Shown one piece after another: positions 33,751 through 42,469 of a stretch of DNA of 64,000 nt. Position numbers and translations under genes: made by a program. The stretch spans positions 124,001 to 188,000 of the forward strand of contig NZ_JABMCJ010000085.1 of the NCBI RefSeq assembly GCF_013359755.1, given 5' to 3'. A model generated the notes under the pieces. That model saw only the letters and a program-made list of their open reading frames with translations, had not been told where the DNA came from and ran no database searches. Within the stretch, counting starts at the first letter, position 1. Each line of letters begins with the position of its first letter. This stretch comes from Tardiphaga robiniae (GTDB taxonomy: Bacteria > Pseudomonadota > Alphaproteobacteria > Rhizobiales > Xanthobacteraceae).

Positions 33751-33834
33751 CGTCATTGCGAGCGCAGCGAAGCAATCCAGAAGCCACAAGCGAAGACTGG
33801 ATTGCTTCGTCGCAAGGGCTCCTCGCAATGACGG
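33751..33834. repeat. dispersed CGTCATTGCGAG inverted repeat
   Basis: Left arm CGTCATTGCGAGCGCAGCGA... AGCAATCCAG (33751-33780) and right arm CTGGATTGCTTCGTCGCAAG... CGCAATGACGG (33797-33834), imperfectly complementary. This is a third repeat family, distinct from those at 21-22 kb and 30.7 kb. It lies between hemH and the SPFH gene. Confidence 0.8.
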
Positions 33835-33965
33835 CTGAGAGGTCCGTGGCTCGCGATCACGTCGGCGCTCTCGCTTTTCCCGATTTCGAACCTTAAAATC
33901 CTCCACGCCGACAAAACAACGAGGCGCCATATGTTGCGCGTCCATTTTGCCGCAGGGAGACTTTG

Positions 33966-34955
33966 ATGTCCGGTTTCGACATTTTCGCCATCGCCGTTGT
34001 GTTGCTGATCATCTTCACGCTGTTTGCCGGCGTGAAGACCGTGCCGCAGGGCTATGACTGGACCATCGAGCGCTTCGGCAAATTCACACGCACGCTGTCG
34101 CCGGGCCTCAATCTCATCATCCCTTATTTCGACCGCGTCGGTCGCAAGATGAACATGATGGAGCAGGTGATCAGCATCCCCGAGCAGGAAGTGATCACCA
34201 AGGACAACGCCACCGTCACCGTGGACGGCGTCGCGTTCTTCCAAGTGTTCGACGCGGCCAAGGCAAGCTACGAAGTGTCCGACCTCAATCAGGCTATCAT
34301 CGTGCTGACCATGACCAACATCCGCTCGGTGATGGGCTCGATGGATCTCGATCAGGTGCTGTCGCATCGCGACGAGATCAATGAGCGGCTGCTGCGTGTC
34401 GTCGATGCCGCGGTGTCGCCATGGGGCCTCAAGGTCAACCGCATCGAGATCAAGGACATCGTGCCGCCGGCGGACCTCGTCGAGGCGATGGGCCGGCAGA
34501 TGAAGGCCGAACGCGTCAAGCGTGCCGATATTCTGCAGGCCGAGGGTCAGCGCCAGTCGGAAATTCTCCGTGCCGAAGGTGCCAAGCAGGGCCAGATCCT
34601 GCAGGCGGAAGGGCGCCGCGAGGCTGCGTTCCGTGACGCCGAGGCACGCGAGCGTTCCGCAGAGGCCGAAGCCAACGCAACGCGGGTGGTGTCGGAGGCG
34701 ATTTCGAAGGGTGACGTTGCGGCGCTGAACTACTTTATCGCCGACAAATACATCAAGGCGTTCGGCCAGCTTGCGGAATCGCCGAACCAGAAGGTCATCA
34801 TGCTGCCGGTGGAAGCCATGAGCATGCTGGGCTCGCTGGCCGGCATCGGCGAGATAGCCAAGGCGACCTTCGGCGAGAACTCGACCTCGGCCCAGGCTGC
34901 CGCGCGCCGCAGCGGATCAGTGCCGCCGGCTGGTACAACGCCGCCGCGCAGCTAG
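33966..34955 (+). CDS. SPFH/band-7 membrane protein (stomatin/QmcA-like)
   Basis: A 329-residue protein with one N-terminal membrane helix ([19 protein letters not shown]) and a band-7 domain ([53 protein letters not shown]). A coiled-coil rich in [21 protein letters not shown] repeats follows, ending in a Pro/Ser tail. SPFH proteins form large ring assemblies in membrane microdomains. The start is the ATG at 33966 with GGGAG upstream. It pairs with the NfeD gene 10 bases downstream, a widely conserved SPFH-NfeD couple involved in membrane quality control. Confidence 0.92.
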   Translation: MSGFDIFAIAVVLLIIFTLFAGVKTVPQGYDWTIERFGKFTRTLSPGLNLIIPYFDRVGRKMNMMEQVISIPEQEVITKDNATVTVDGVAFFQVFDAAKASYEVSDLNQAIIVLTMTNIRSVMGSMDLDQVLSHRDEINERLLRVVDAAVSPWGLKVNRIEIKDIVPPADLVEAMGRQMKAERVKRADILQAEGQRQSEILRAEGAKQGQILQAEGRREAAFRDAEARERSAEAEANATRVVSEAISKGDVAALNYFIADKYIKAFGQLAESPNQKVIMLPVEAMSMLGSLAGIGEIAKATFGENSTSAQAAARRSGSVPPAGTTPPRS

Positions 34956-34965
34956 GGATTTCGCA

Positions 34966-35409
34966 ATGGCCGAAATGTTTGTCACTTTGGGGAGCTGGAA
35001 CTGGCTGATCTTCGGCGTGCTACTGATGGCGCTGGAGCTGCTGGCGCCCGGCGTTTTTATGTTCTGGCTCGGGCTGTCCGCATTCCTGGTCGGCGTGCTG
35101 TCCTTCATCGTCACGCCGTCCTGGCAGGTGCAGATCCTGCTGTTCGGATTGTTCGCCGTTGCCGCCGTTCCGCTGTGGCGGCGGATCGCGCGTCAGAAGC
35201 CCGGCGCCAATCCGAATCCGTTCCTCAACAAGCGCTCCGATGCGCTGGTCGGCCGTGTCTGCACGCTGGATCGGCCGATCGTGGACGGTGAGGGCATCGT
35301 ACGCATCGACGATACGGTCTGGCGCGTCAGTGGCCCGGATACGCCGGCCGGGACGCGGGTAAAGATCGTGAAGGCGGATGGGGCCAGTCTGACGGTGGAC
35401 GTGGCCTGA
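34966..35409 (+). CDS. NfeD-family membrane protein
   Basis: A 147-residue NfeD protein of the short class: two to three N-terminal helices (LIFGVLLMALELLAPGVFMF, FLVGVLSFIVTPSWQ, ILLFGLFAVAAVPLW) and a C-terminal OB-fold (ALVGRVCTLDRPIVDGEGIV, RIDDTVWRVSGPDTPAGTRV). NfeD OB domains interact with the partner SPFH protein. It converges with the HxlR gene, stop to stop with no gap. Confidence 0.9.
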   Translation: MAEMFVTLGSWNWLIFGVLLMALELLAPGVFMFWLGLSAFLVGVLSFIVTPSWQVQILLFGLFAVAAVPLWRRIARQKPGANPNPFLNKRSDALVGRVCTLDRPIVDGEGIVRIDDTVWRVSGPDTPAGTRVKIVKADGASLTVDVA

Positions 35410-35754
35410 TCAGTCAGCCGCCAGCGATTTGCTCCACCGCTCCGCAAAGTGATGCAGTGGCAGGAAGGTGTCCTGCAACTCCCGGCCTGTATCCGTCAGC
35501 CCATAGCCGTCCGGCTGCAGCGCGATCAGACCCGCGTCTCTGAGATCGCTCAGGCGTGCCTGGAGAACGGTAGGGGAGGCGTCGTCGCAAGCCTCGCGCA
35601 GCGCCCGCGAGGTCAGGGAGCGCTCACGCAACTCCCAGAGAATGCGCAGCGTCCAGCGCCGGCCCAGCAGGTCGAGCAGCGCCATGATCGGTCGGCCGGT
35701 CGTTGAGCCGCGCACACCGCGTCTGGGCGGCTTGGAAACGGACTTTGCCATCAC
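35410..35754 (-). CDS. HxlR-family winged-helix regulator
   Basis: A 114-residue regulator of the HxlR family: a winged helix built of LLDLLGRRWTLRILWELRER, SLTSRALREACDDASPTVLQARLSDL and the wing ALQPDGYGLTDTGREL. HxlR proteins respond to reactive carbonyls, redox state or small aromatic ligands and often control a divergent detoxification gene. The typical N-terminal cysteine is absent, so it is not obviously redox-sensing. It is divergent from the carboxymuconolactone-decarboxylase-like gene and two matching palindromes lie between them. An ATG at codon 2 is an equivalent start. Confidence 0.85.
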   Translation of the reverse strand: MMAKSVSKPPRRGVRGSTTGRPIMALLDLLGRRWTLRILWELRERSLTSRALREACDDASPTVLQARLSDLRDAGLIALQPDGYGLTDTGRELQDTFLPLHHFAERWSKSLAAD

Positions 35755-35785
35755 ATTACTTTCTTGCAGGACTCTCTTGCAGGGC

Positions 35786-35824
35786 GCTACAAAATATGTA
35801 GCATGTCGCTACGATTATTGTAGC
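35786..35824. promoter_or_regulatory. twin palindromic operators for the HxlR regulator
   Basis: Two copies of GCTAC-N7-GTAGC, at 35786-35802 and 35808-35824, with centres 22 bases apart (two helical turns). They fill the gap between the divergent HxlR gene and the CMD-family gene. Identical arms, AT-rich centres and spacing indicate cooperative binding by a dimeric winged-helix regulator. Confidence 0.75.
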
Positions 35825-35837
35825 GCAGGAGTTGGGC

Positions 35838-36386
35838 ATGTCACGCATCGCGCCGCTGCAGCCGCCTTATGCTTCCGACATTCAGACGCAATTCGATGCG
35901 ATCATGCGCGGGGCGCCGCCGCTGATGCTGTTTCGCGTGATCGCCGGTCATCCGAGGGCATGGAGCAAATTTCGTGCAGCTGGCCTGCTTGATCGCGGAC
36001 CGCTGTCGCTGCGGGAGCGCGAGATTGTCATAGATCGCACCTGCGCACTGACCGGATGCGAATATGAATGGGGCGTCCATGTCGCGACCTTTGCAGACGC
36101 GGCGAAGCTGACGGAAGCGGAGGTGAGGGCGACCGTTGATGATGACGCACAAGCGACATGCTGGTCGTCAGCAGAGCAAGCTCTGATTGCGGCAGTCGAT
36201 GCGCTGCATCACCGCGCCACGCTCAGCGATGAGGAGTTCAAGACGCTGGCCGCTCACTACGATGACGCGAAAGTCTTCGAGATCATCCTGCTGTGTGGAT
36301 TCTATCGTACGGTGTCGTACATCGCGAACGGCTTGGCATTGCCACTCGAAGCGAATGCGGCAAGGTTCCTGCGAACTGCCAGCTAA
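35838..36386 (+). CDS. carboxymuconolactone decarboxylase (CMD/AhpD-fold) family protein
   Basis: A 182-residue all-helical protein of the CMD family. The conserved region reads LSLREREIVIDRTCALTGCEYEWGVHVATF. The AhpD peroxidase motif CxxC is not formed (spacing C-x4-C), so it is probably not an alkylhydroperoxidase; relatives with the CEYEWGVH box are annotated only as CMD family. The ATG at 35838 follows an AGGAG stretch. Its promoter region contains the twin palindromes, so the adjacent HxlR protein probably represses or induces it. Substrate unknown. Confidence 0.85.
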   Translation: MSRIAPLQPPYASDIQTQFDAIMRGAPPLMLFRVIAGHPRAWSKFRAAGLLDRGPLSLREREIVIDRTCALTGCEYEWGVHVATFADAAKLTEAEVRATVDDDAQATCWSSAEQALIAAVDALHHRATLSDEEFKTLAAHYDDAKVFEIILLCGFYRTVSYIANGLALPLEANAARFLRTAS

Positions 36387-36392
36387 CGTGGC

Positions 36393-37427
36393 TTACGCCA
36401 CGCCTGCCCGCAGCAGATCATGCAGATGCACGATGCCGACGGGTTTTCGCGCATCCGTCACCAGCAGTGCGGTGATCTTCGACGAGTTGAGGATTTCCAG
36501 CGCCTCGCCGGCGAGCAGGTCGCGGCTGATGGTCTTGGGATTCTTGGTCATGACTTCATCGACCGAGACCGTCATCAGGTCGGCGCGCATGTGACGGCGG
36601 AGATCGCCGTCGGTGACGATGCCGACCACATGGCCGTTGCCATCGGTGATGCCGACGCAGCCAAAGCCCTTCGAGGACATTTCCACCAGCGCATCGGACA
36701 TCTTGGTGCCGAGCGGCTTGAGCGGCACGGCGTCGCCCGAATGCATGAGGTCGCGGGTGTATTTCAGCATTGCGCCGAGCTTGCCTCCGGGGTGCAGCAC
36801 GCTGAAATCCACCGACGTAAAGCCACGGCCTTCCAGCAGCGCGATCGCCAGCGCGTCGCCCATCGCCAGCATCATCAGCGACGACGTCGTGGGCGCGAGA
36901 TTATGCGGGCAGGCCTCGCGCGCCTTCGGCAGCGTCAGCGCGACATCGGCGGCCTCGGCCAGCGTCGAGGTGGCTTCGGAGGTGATCGCGACCACGGCGA
37001 TCTTGAAGCGCTTGGCATAGGTGATGAGGTTCTTCATCTCCGGCTGCTCGCCGGACCACGACAGCGCCATGATGACGTCGTCGGGCGTGATCATGCCGAG
37101 ATCGCCATGGCTGGCTTCGGCGGCATGGACGAAGAAGGCGGGCGTACCGGTCGATGCGAAGGTCGCGGCGATCTTGCGGCCAATATGGCCGGACTTGCCG
37201 AGGCCCGTGATGATCAGGCGGCCTTTGGCCTTGAGGATCAATTCAGCGGCCGCGACGAAGGCCGGGCCGAGGTCAGATTGCAGTGCGGTGGCCAGCGCAG
37301 TGACGCCGCTTGCTTCGGCCTCCAGCGTCCGCAGCGCCGAGGCAATCGCTTCAATGGCTTGATCGCTCATCGCTGCCGTCGTTTTCGTCGGAAGGCCGGG
37401 TGTCTTGGAGAGGGGCATCAATCGCAT
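36393..37427 (-). CDS. kdsD: D-arabinose 5-phosphate isomerase (KdsD/KpsF)
   Basis: A protein of about 344 residues with a SIS sugar-isomerase domain (LIITGLGKSGHIGRKIAATF, SHGDLGMITPDDVIMALSWSG) followed by two CBS domains (LVEMSSKGFGCVGITDGNGH, VDEVMTKNPKTI, ALLVTDARKPVGIVHLHDLL). It converts ribulose 5-phosphate to arabinose 5-phosphate for Kdo synthesis in lipopolysaccharide. ATG at 37427 (MRLMPLSK) is taken; the family N-terminus (MSDQAIEAIASALRTLEAEA) begins later and several in-frame Met codons are available. It is convergent with the CMD gene. Confidence 0.9.
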   Translation of the reverse strand: MRLMPLSKTPGLPTKTTAAMSDQAIEAIASALRTLEAEASGVTALATALQSDLGPAFVAAAELILKAKGRLIITGLGKSGHIGRKIAATFASTGTPAFFVHAAEASHGDLGMITPDDVIMALSWSGEQPEMKNLITYAKRFKIAVVAITSEATSTLAEAADVALTLPKAREACPHNLAPTTSSLMMLAMGDALAIALLEGRGFTSVDFSVLHPGGKLGAMLKYTRDLMHSGDAVPLKPLGTKMSDALVEMSSKGFGCVGITDGNGHVVGIVTDGDLRRHMRADLMTVSVDEVMTKNPKTISRDLLAGEALEILNSSKITALLVTDARKPVGIVHLHDLLRAGVA

Positions 37428-37628
37428 CCTGGGGCCGTAAATTGTCCGGCTGTGTCGCCGTCCTCTTAGCACGGCTGGGCCTGCCTGGCGAAACCCCGCC
37501 GATGCGATCTCAACGGGCCATTAACCATAAGCGTTTTAACTCCCTTAACCATGAGTTGTCGCGCGCGCCTCCGGCGTCGCTCTTGGTGGATTTTGTAAGC
37601 TTTTGATAGTGTTGGAGTTTTTCTGATC

Positions 37629-39317
37629 GTGAGGATGGGTCGAGTACGCGACCGCTGCAACCGCGCCTGGGCCAACGGCGCGGTTTCGGCATGTCTGTGC
37701 CTGAGCCTCCTCATGCCATCTCCGGCATTCTCGCAAGCATTGACGTCAGACCTGCTGGCGCCGGTCCCGGGCGGCTTCGTGTCACCGCAGAACCTGCCGA
37801 CGCGCCGGACGACGGATGCGCCGCTTCAGCCAAATGGAACGCTGCAGAGCAGCCAGCTATCGCCGGATCGCCTGCCACAGTCGATCATCACACCACCCAT
37901 ACCCGCCGCATCGGGCGCCGCCGGCACCGGATTCGATGCGCTCAACCGCAAGCGCAAGCAGATCAAATATTATCCGGGCGCGAAGAAGCCGAAGCCGCCG
38001 GTGGGCCCCGGCAGCCCGCCGCCGCCGCTGGTGCCCGAAACGCGGCCGTCACCGCCATCGGCCAAGGCCGCCAAGCCTCCCGTCGCCCCATCGGTTGCCG
38101 GCACGGTGGTGGGTCAGCCGCCGCGCCGGCGATTGCCGATTGATCCCGATCCCTATGCCCCGACCGGCGTGCGCGTCGGCAGCTTTCTTGTGAAGTCAGC
38201 CGTGGAAATCTATGGCGGTTTCGACAACAATCCGGCGCGTTTCGTGCAGCCGAAGGGGTCGTCGTTCTACAAGGTCGCGCCGGAGCTGCTGGCCGCAACC
38301 GACTGGACGCGGCACTCGATCATCGTGGATCTGCGCGGATCCTTCACCGGCTATGAGAAGCAGTTTCCCGCAGCGCCATTCCAGACTTCGCCGGCACCCG
38401 AAAATGTCGATCGCGCCGAATTCAACGGCAAGATCGCCGGTCGTCTCGATGTCGCCCGCGACCTGCGCGTTAACAGCGAAATGCGTATGCGCGTCGGCGC
38501 GGATAATCCGGGCAGCCCGAACATTCAGGCCGGCTTGAAGGAGTTCCCGCTGTTCACGACGACTGGTGGGTCGCTCGGGGTCGAGAAGGACTTCAACCGC
38601 CTTCAGATCAAGGTCGATGGTCTCGTCGATCGCACTGTCTATCAGGATTCGAAACTGACCGACGGCACCCAGACCAACAACAATGACCGTAATTTCAATC
38701 AGTATGGCGGCGTCGGCCGCGCCACCTATGAAGTGCTGCCGGGTCTGAAGCCGTTCGCCGAAGTCCAAGGCGATGTGCGCGTGCACGACGATCGGGCGGA
38801 TCGCTTCGGCTATCTCAGGGATTCCAGCGGCGGCTATATCAAGGCCGGCACGACGTTTGAATTCACGCGTCTGCTGACGGGCGAAGCCTCAATCGGTTAT
38901 GCAGCGCGCAGCTATACGGATACGCGGCTGGAGGTTCTCAAGGGCCTGCTGACGTCAGCGTCGCTGATCTGGACGGCCACACCGCTGACGACCGCGAAAT
39001 TCGTCTCGACCACGTCGATCGACGAGACGACCGTTCCCGGCGTTCCCGGCATTCTCACGCGCACCTATACGGTCGAGGTCAATCACGACTTCCGGCGCTG
39101 GCTGACGGCCACGGGCAAGTTCACTTACGTGACGCAGGATTATCAGGAAAACTTCCGCTTCGATAAGATCTACTCGCTGCAGGGTGATCTCGTTTACAAG
39201 CTGAACCGTGAAATCCAGCTCAAGGCGCAGGTGCGCCGCGATATCCTGGATTCAAACATCCTTGGCGCGAGTACGGCCTCGACCGTGGTGATGCTGGGCG
39301 TGAGACTGCAGCGGTAG
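37629..39317 (+). CDS. outer-membrane beta-barrel protein
   Basis: A 562-residue exported protein. A signal peptide (VSACLCLSLLMPSPAFSQA) is followed by a Pro-rich periplasmic segment (about residues 40-180, with PPPLVPETRPSPPSAKAAKPP) and then a long region of alternating hydrophobic/polar strands ending in the aromatic/basic VVMLGVRLQR, typical of a C-terminal outer-membrane strand. It matches the BBP2_2/PF10082-type barrel proteins common in Bradyrhizobium, linked in some species to exopolysaccharide export. It is divergent from kdsD (200 bases). The start codon is GTG or ATG near 37629-37635. Confidence 0.8.
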   Translation: MRMGRVRDRCNRAWANGAVSACLCLSLLMPSPAFSQALTSDLLAPVPGGFVSPQNLPTRRTTDAPLQPNGTLQSSQLSPDRLPQSIITPPIPAASGAAGTGFDALNRKRKQIKYYPGAKKPKPPVGPGSPPPPLVPETRPSPPSAKAAKPPVAPSVAGTVVGQPPRRRLPIDPDPYAPTGVRVGSFLVKSAVEIYGGFDNNPARFVQPKGSSFYKVAPELLAATDWTRHSIIVDLRGSFTGYEKQFPAAPFQTSPAPENVDRAEFNGKIAGRLDVARDLRVNSEMRMRVGADNPGSPNIQAGLKEFPLFTTTGGSLGVEKDFNRLQIKVDGLVDRTVYQDSKLTDGTQTNNNDRNFNQYGGVGRATYEVLPGLKPFAEVQGDVRVHDDRADRFGYLRDSSGGYIKAGTTFEFTRLLTGEASIGYAARSYTDTRLEVLKGLLTSASLIWTATPLTTAKFVSTTSIDETTVPGVPGILTRTYTVEVNHDFRRWLTATGKFTYVTQDYQENFRFDKIYSLQGDLVYKLNREIQLKAQVRRDILDSNILGASTASTVVMLGVRLQR

Positions 39318-39350
39318 CCGTCAAAATCGCTGGGCGCCACGTCGCTCGTC

Positions 39351-39650
39351 CTAATTCCACTTCCGCATGAACTTGGCCGTCTTCCGGCGAAATTTCACAC
39401 CGGAGCCATCGGGCAATCGGATGGCGATGAAGCCGGCTGCGATACAGGCCTCACGCTGCGGCATGTGCTCATCGGGCGCGCGCTCGGTTTCCCACCACGA
39501 GGCCCGGTGCGACGCGCGCGGCAGCGCGTCGTCGATGATCTCCTCGATCGCATCCATGCTCAGCACGAATTCGTCCTTGGTCTGGCTGGCCAGGTAGGCG
39601 CGGAGCAGGTCGTAGTCAGGCACGGAATTGTCCTCGGTATAGTCTCGCAA
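39351..39650 (-). CDS. small conserved hypothetical protein
   Basis: A 99-residue protein with a basic C-terminus (RRKTAKFMRKWN) and an acidic N-terminus. The segment DYDLLRAYLASQTKDEFVLS, the IEEIIDDALPRASHRASWWE stretch and a later C-terminal strand recall the DUF7662-type small proteins seen in many bacteria, whose function is not known. No signal peptide or membrane helix. Convergent with the barrel gene. Confidence that it is expressed is moderate, based on length, coherent composition and family likeness. Confidence 0.6.
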   Translation of the reverse strand: MRDYTEDNSVPDYDLLRAYLASQTKDEFVLSMDAIEEIIDDALPRASHRASWWETERAPDEHMPQREACIAAGFIAIRLPDGSGVKFRRKTAKFMRKWN

Positions 39651-39822
39651 ACGTCATACGCGCCCGCGCGATCAGGCGCTACAGCGCGATTTCGGTAAAT
39701 CGACATCGGAAGTGCGTCATCCGAGCATTTTCCGCAACCGTTCGTTAACGCCGTGTGGAACCCAAAGCCGGTACTTAAGCGCTCGGCAAGCATTCACGTG
39801 CGATCCGTGGGGTACGGAGCAC

Positions 39823-41319
39823 ATGATGAAGTCGGGGAATGCAAGCACGGGAATTCGACGCTGGCCGTTATCGGCCAAGCTGTTGATTCTGTCGTCGCTG
39901 GTCACGATCATTGGCTTTTCGGCCGTTTGCGGCACTGTGATGCTCGATATGCGCCGCGGCGAGGAAGCGCTCGCGCGACAGACTGCCGAGAACCTCGCCA
40001 CCTCCATCGATTCTGATATAGGTCGAACTGTTGAACAATACGATCTGTCGTTGCGCGCTGTCATTTCCGGCATCAATACGCCCGAGATCGACAAGCTCAG
40101 CAAGGAAATGCGCCAGTTGATCCTGTTCGACAATGCGGCATCAGCGCGCCAGTTCGCATCCATTCAGGTGTTCGATGCGCATGGCGATCTTATCATCGAT
40201 GCGGCATCGCTCGATCCTGCCAAGCAGAGCAGTGCCGACGAAGAGTTCTTCAAGGTACACAAGTTCGACGGCGAGCGCGGGCTCTATGTCAGCAAGCCGA
40301 TGCTGCACCGGGGCGCGTATTCCGTCGTGCTGAGCCGCCGCATCACCGACGTCGATGGCAATTTTGCCGGCGTCGTCGCGGGTGCCATCCGGTTCGCCTA
40401 TTTTCATGATCTGTTCGGCCGCTTGCGGCTGAACAAGGACGACAACATCACAGTGATCCGCCGCGACGGCGTCGTCATCATGCGTACGCCGTTCGATCTC
40501 GACGTGGTCGGCAGGGATCTGAGCAAGACCCCCGGCGTGATGCGGGCGCTGAGCCGGTCCAACGGGTCGTATTCGGGCGTCGGTGTCGTTGACCAGATCG
40601 AGCGCCTCTATGTGTGGCGCGACAGCGGTCGGCCGTTGCTCGTGATCGTCGGCCGGCCGTGGGCCGGCATCTACAGTCTGTGGTATCAGCAGGCGATCAA
40701 GATCGGCGGCATCATGCTGGCGCTGATTATCTTCATCACCGCGGTGACACTGTTCCTGGCGCGCGAAATAGGCCGCCGCGCGCACGCAGAGCACAAGCTC
40801 GAAGAACTGGCCACGACCGATGGTCTCACTGGACTGCGCAATCGCCGCAAATTCGATGCGGCGATGGAGCTGGAATGGCGCCGTGCCATCAGGCATTCAC
40901 GGCCGATGGCACTGCTGTTGATCGACGCCGACCATTTCAAGGTTTTCAACGACAGCTTCGGTCATCAATCCGGAGACACCGCCCTGATCGCGATCGCGAA
41001 TTGCATCGCAGGAGCGGCGAAGCGCGCCGGCGACTGTGCCGCGCGCTATGGCGGGGAAGAGTTCGCCGTGCTGCTACCCGGTGCGACCGTGCAGGATGCC
41101 TATGAGGTTGCCGAAACCATTCGGCGCCGCGTCGAGCAGGTGCCGGCCGATCCTGCGATGCTCACGGTCAGTGTCGGCGTCGCCAGCGTGAAGCCGCTGG
41201 TGACGATGGAGTGGACGGGATTGGTGGAGGCCGCCGACAAGGCGCTCTATGCGGCGAAGGCCGCAGGCCGCAATCAGTGTGTCATCGCAGGCGATGCGCA
41301 TCAGGCGATTGCAGCCTAG
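39823..41319 (+). CDS. membrane-bound diguanylate cyclase with periplasmic Cache-type sensor
   Basis: A 498-residue protein. An N-terminal helix (LSAKLLILSSLVTIIGFSAVC) and a second (IGGIMLALIIFITAVTLFLA, about residue 300) enclose a periplasmic double Cache domain (SIDSDIGRTVEQYDLSLRAV, VFDAHGDLIIDAASLDPAKQ, FAGVVAGAIRFAYFHDLFGR). The C-terminus is a GGDEF domain with the active-site motif GGEEF in ARYGGEEFAVLLPG and TTDGLTGLRNRRKFDAAM, so it should make cyclic di-GMP on an external cue. No clear RxxD inhibitory site is seen five residues before GGEEF. ATG at 39823 with GGAG upstream; the frame extends further upstream but lacks family character. Confidence 0.9.
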   Translation: MMKSGNASTGIRRWPLSAKLLILSSLVTIIGFSAVCGTVMLDMRRGEEALARQTAENLATSIDSDIGRTVEQYDLSLRAVISGINTPEIDKLSKEMRQLILFDNAASARQFASIQVFDAHGDLIIDAASLDPAKQSSADEEFFKVHKFDGERGLYVSKPMLHRGAYSVVLSRRITDVDGNFAGVVAGAIRFAYFHDLFGRLRLNKDDNITVIRRDGVVIMRTPFDLDVVGRDLSKTPGVMRALSRSNGSYSGVGVVDQIERLYVWRDSGRPLLVIVGRPWAGIYSLWYQQAIKIGGIMLALIIFITAVTLFLAREIGRRAHAEHKLEELATTDGLTGLRNRRKFDAAMELEWRRAIRHSRPMALLLIDADHFKVFNDSFGHQSGDTALIAIANCIAGAAKRAGDCAARYGGEEFAVLLPGATVQDAYEVAETIRRRVEQVPADPAMLTVSVGVASVKPLVTMEWTGLVEAADKALYAAKAAGRNQCVIAGDAHQAIAA

Positions 41320-41322
41320 CGC

Positions 41323-42207
41323 TTACTCTCCGAGGTAACGCAGCATTTCGGCGCGCAGACCTTCGCGCAGATCAGGGCGTTGCAGGCCGAACGCGATATT
41401 GGCGCGCAGGAAGCCCGACTTCGAACCGCAATCGTGCCGCTCGCCTTCGAATTCCACGCCGTAGAACGACTGGCTCTTGGCGAGGCCGATCATCGCATCG
41501 GTGAGCTGGATTTCGCCACCCGCGCCGCGCTCCTGGGTCTCCAAAATTTTGAATATCTCCGGCTGCAGGATGTAGCGGCCGGTAATCGAAAGGTTGGACG
41601 GCGCGGTGCCCTTCGGGGGTTTCTCGACCATGCCGTCGATGGTGAAAGCGGCTTCGTGAGTTGGGTGGCGCTCGCCGACACCGCAGATGCCGTATTGATG
41701 CGTCATGTCCATCGGGACTTCCTCGACGGCAACGAGGTTGGACTTTTCGCCAAGCGCTCCCGCGATATCGACCATCTGCTTCAGGCAGCCCGGGGAATTC
41801 AGCACCAGTTCGTCCGGCAGCACCACGGCGAAGGGCTCATTGCCGACGATATCGCGGGCACACCACACAGCATGGCCAAGCCCGAGCGGCGCCTGCTGGC
41901 GCGTGAAGCTCATTGCGCCGGCGGCAGGCTGGGACAGCGCCAGCTGTTCGATCTCGGCAGACTTGTTGCGGCTCTTGAGTGTCTCGTCGAGCTCGAACAT
42001 GCGGTCGAAGTGATCTTCGATGATGCCCTTGTTGCGGCCGGTAACGAAGATGAAATGCTCGATGCCGGCCTCGCGGGCTTCGTCGACCACATATTGGATC
42101 AACGGCCGATCGACGATAGTCAGCATTTCCTTCGGCATCGCCTTGGTGGCGGGAAGGACGCGGGTGCCGAGGCCGGCGACCGGAAAAACGGCTTTGCGAA
42201 TTTTCAT
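41323..42207 (-). CDS. galU: UTP-glucose-1-phosphate uridylyltransferase
   Basis: A 294-residue GalU that makes UDP-glucose for exopolysaccharide, lipopolysaccharide and trehalose synthesis. The nucleotide-binding opening is KAVFPVAGLGTRVLPATKAM with PKEMLTIVDRPLIQYVVDEA; the conserved LGLGHAVWCARDIVGNEPFAV and VEFEGERHDCGSKSGFLRANI are also present. The ATG at 42207 starts the family N-terminus directly; a longer open frame upstream is not supported. It converges with the diguanylate cyclase (3-base gap). Confidence 0.93.
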   Translation of the reverse strand: MKIRKAVFPVAGLGTRVLPATKAMPKEMLTIVDRPLIQYVVDEAREAGIEHFIFVTGRNKGIIEDHFDRMFELDETLKSRNKSAEIEQLALSQPAAGAMSFTRQQAPLGLGHAVWCARDIVGNEPFAVVLPDELVLNSPGCLKQMVDIAGALGEKSNLVAVEEVPMDMTHQYGICGVGERHPTHEAAFTIDGMVEKPPKGTAPSNLSITGRYILQPEIFKILETQERGAGGEIQLTDAMIGLAKSQSFYGVEFEGERHDCGSKSGFLRANIAFGLQRPDLREGLRAEMLRYLGE

Positions 42208-42469
42208 CAGGGGACTTTGCAATGACCTTGGAGGGGAACGACGCAGGCAGGCCAACGAAGATTGCGCCTGCTGGTTCCGTTTGCAACCGGGAACAAAGGC
42301 GGATGTGTGGTGCCGGGCTACATGTCTGCAATTATCCTTTCTGCCGCGCGGCACGTCCGCCCAGCCAGGCAAAACTGGAATAGTGTTAAGCTGATGGAAA
42401 CCCTCACCGGGCCTCCTGTCATGCCACAGTCATGACCAAATTCCGGTCAGATTCCCGAGATGGATAGTG

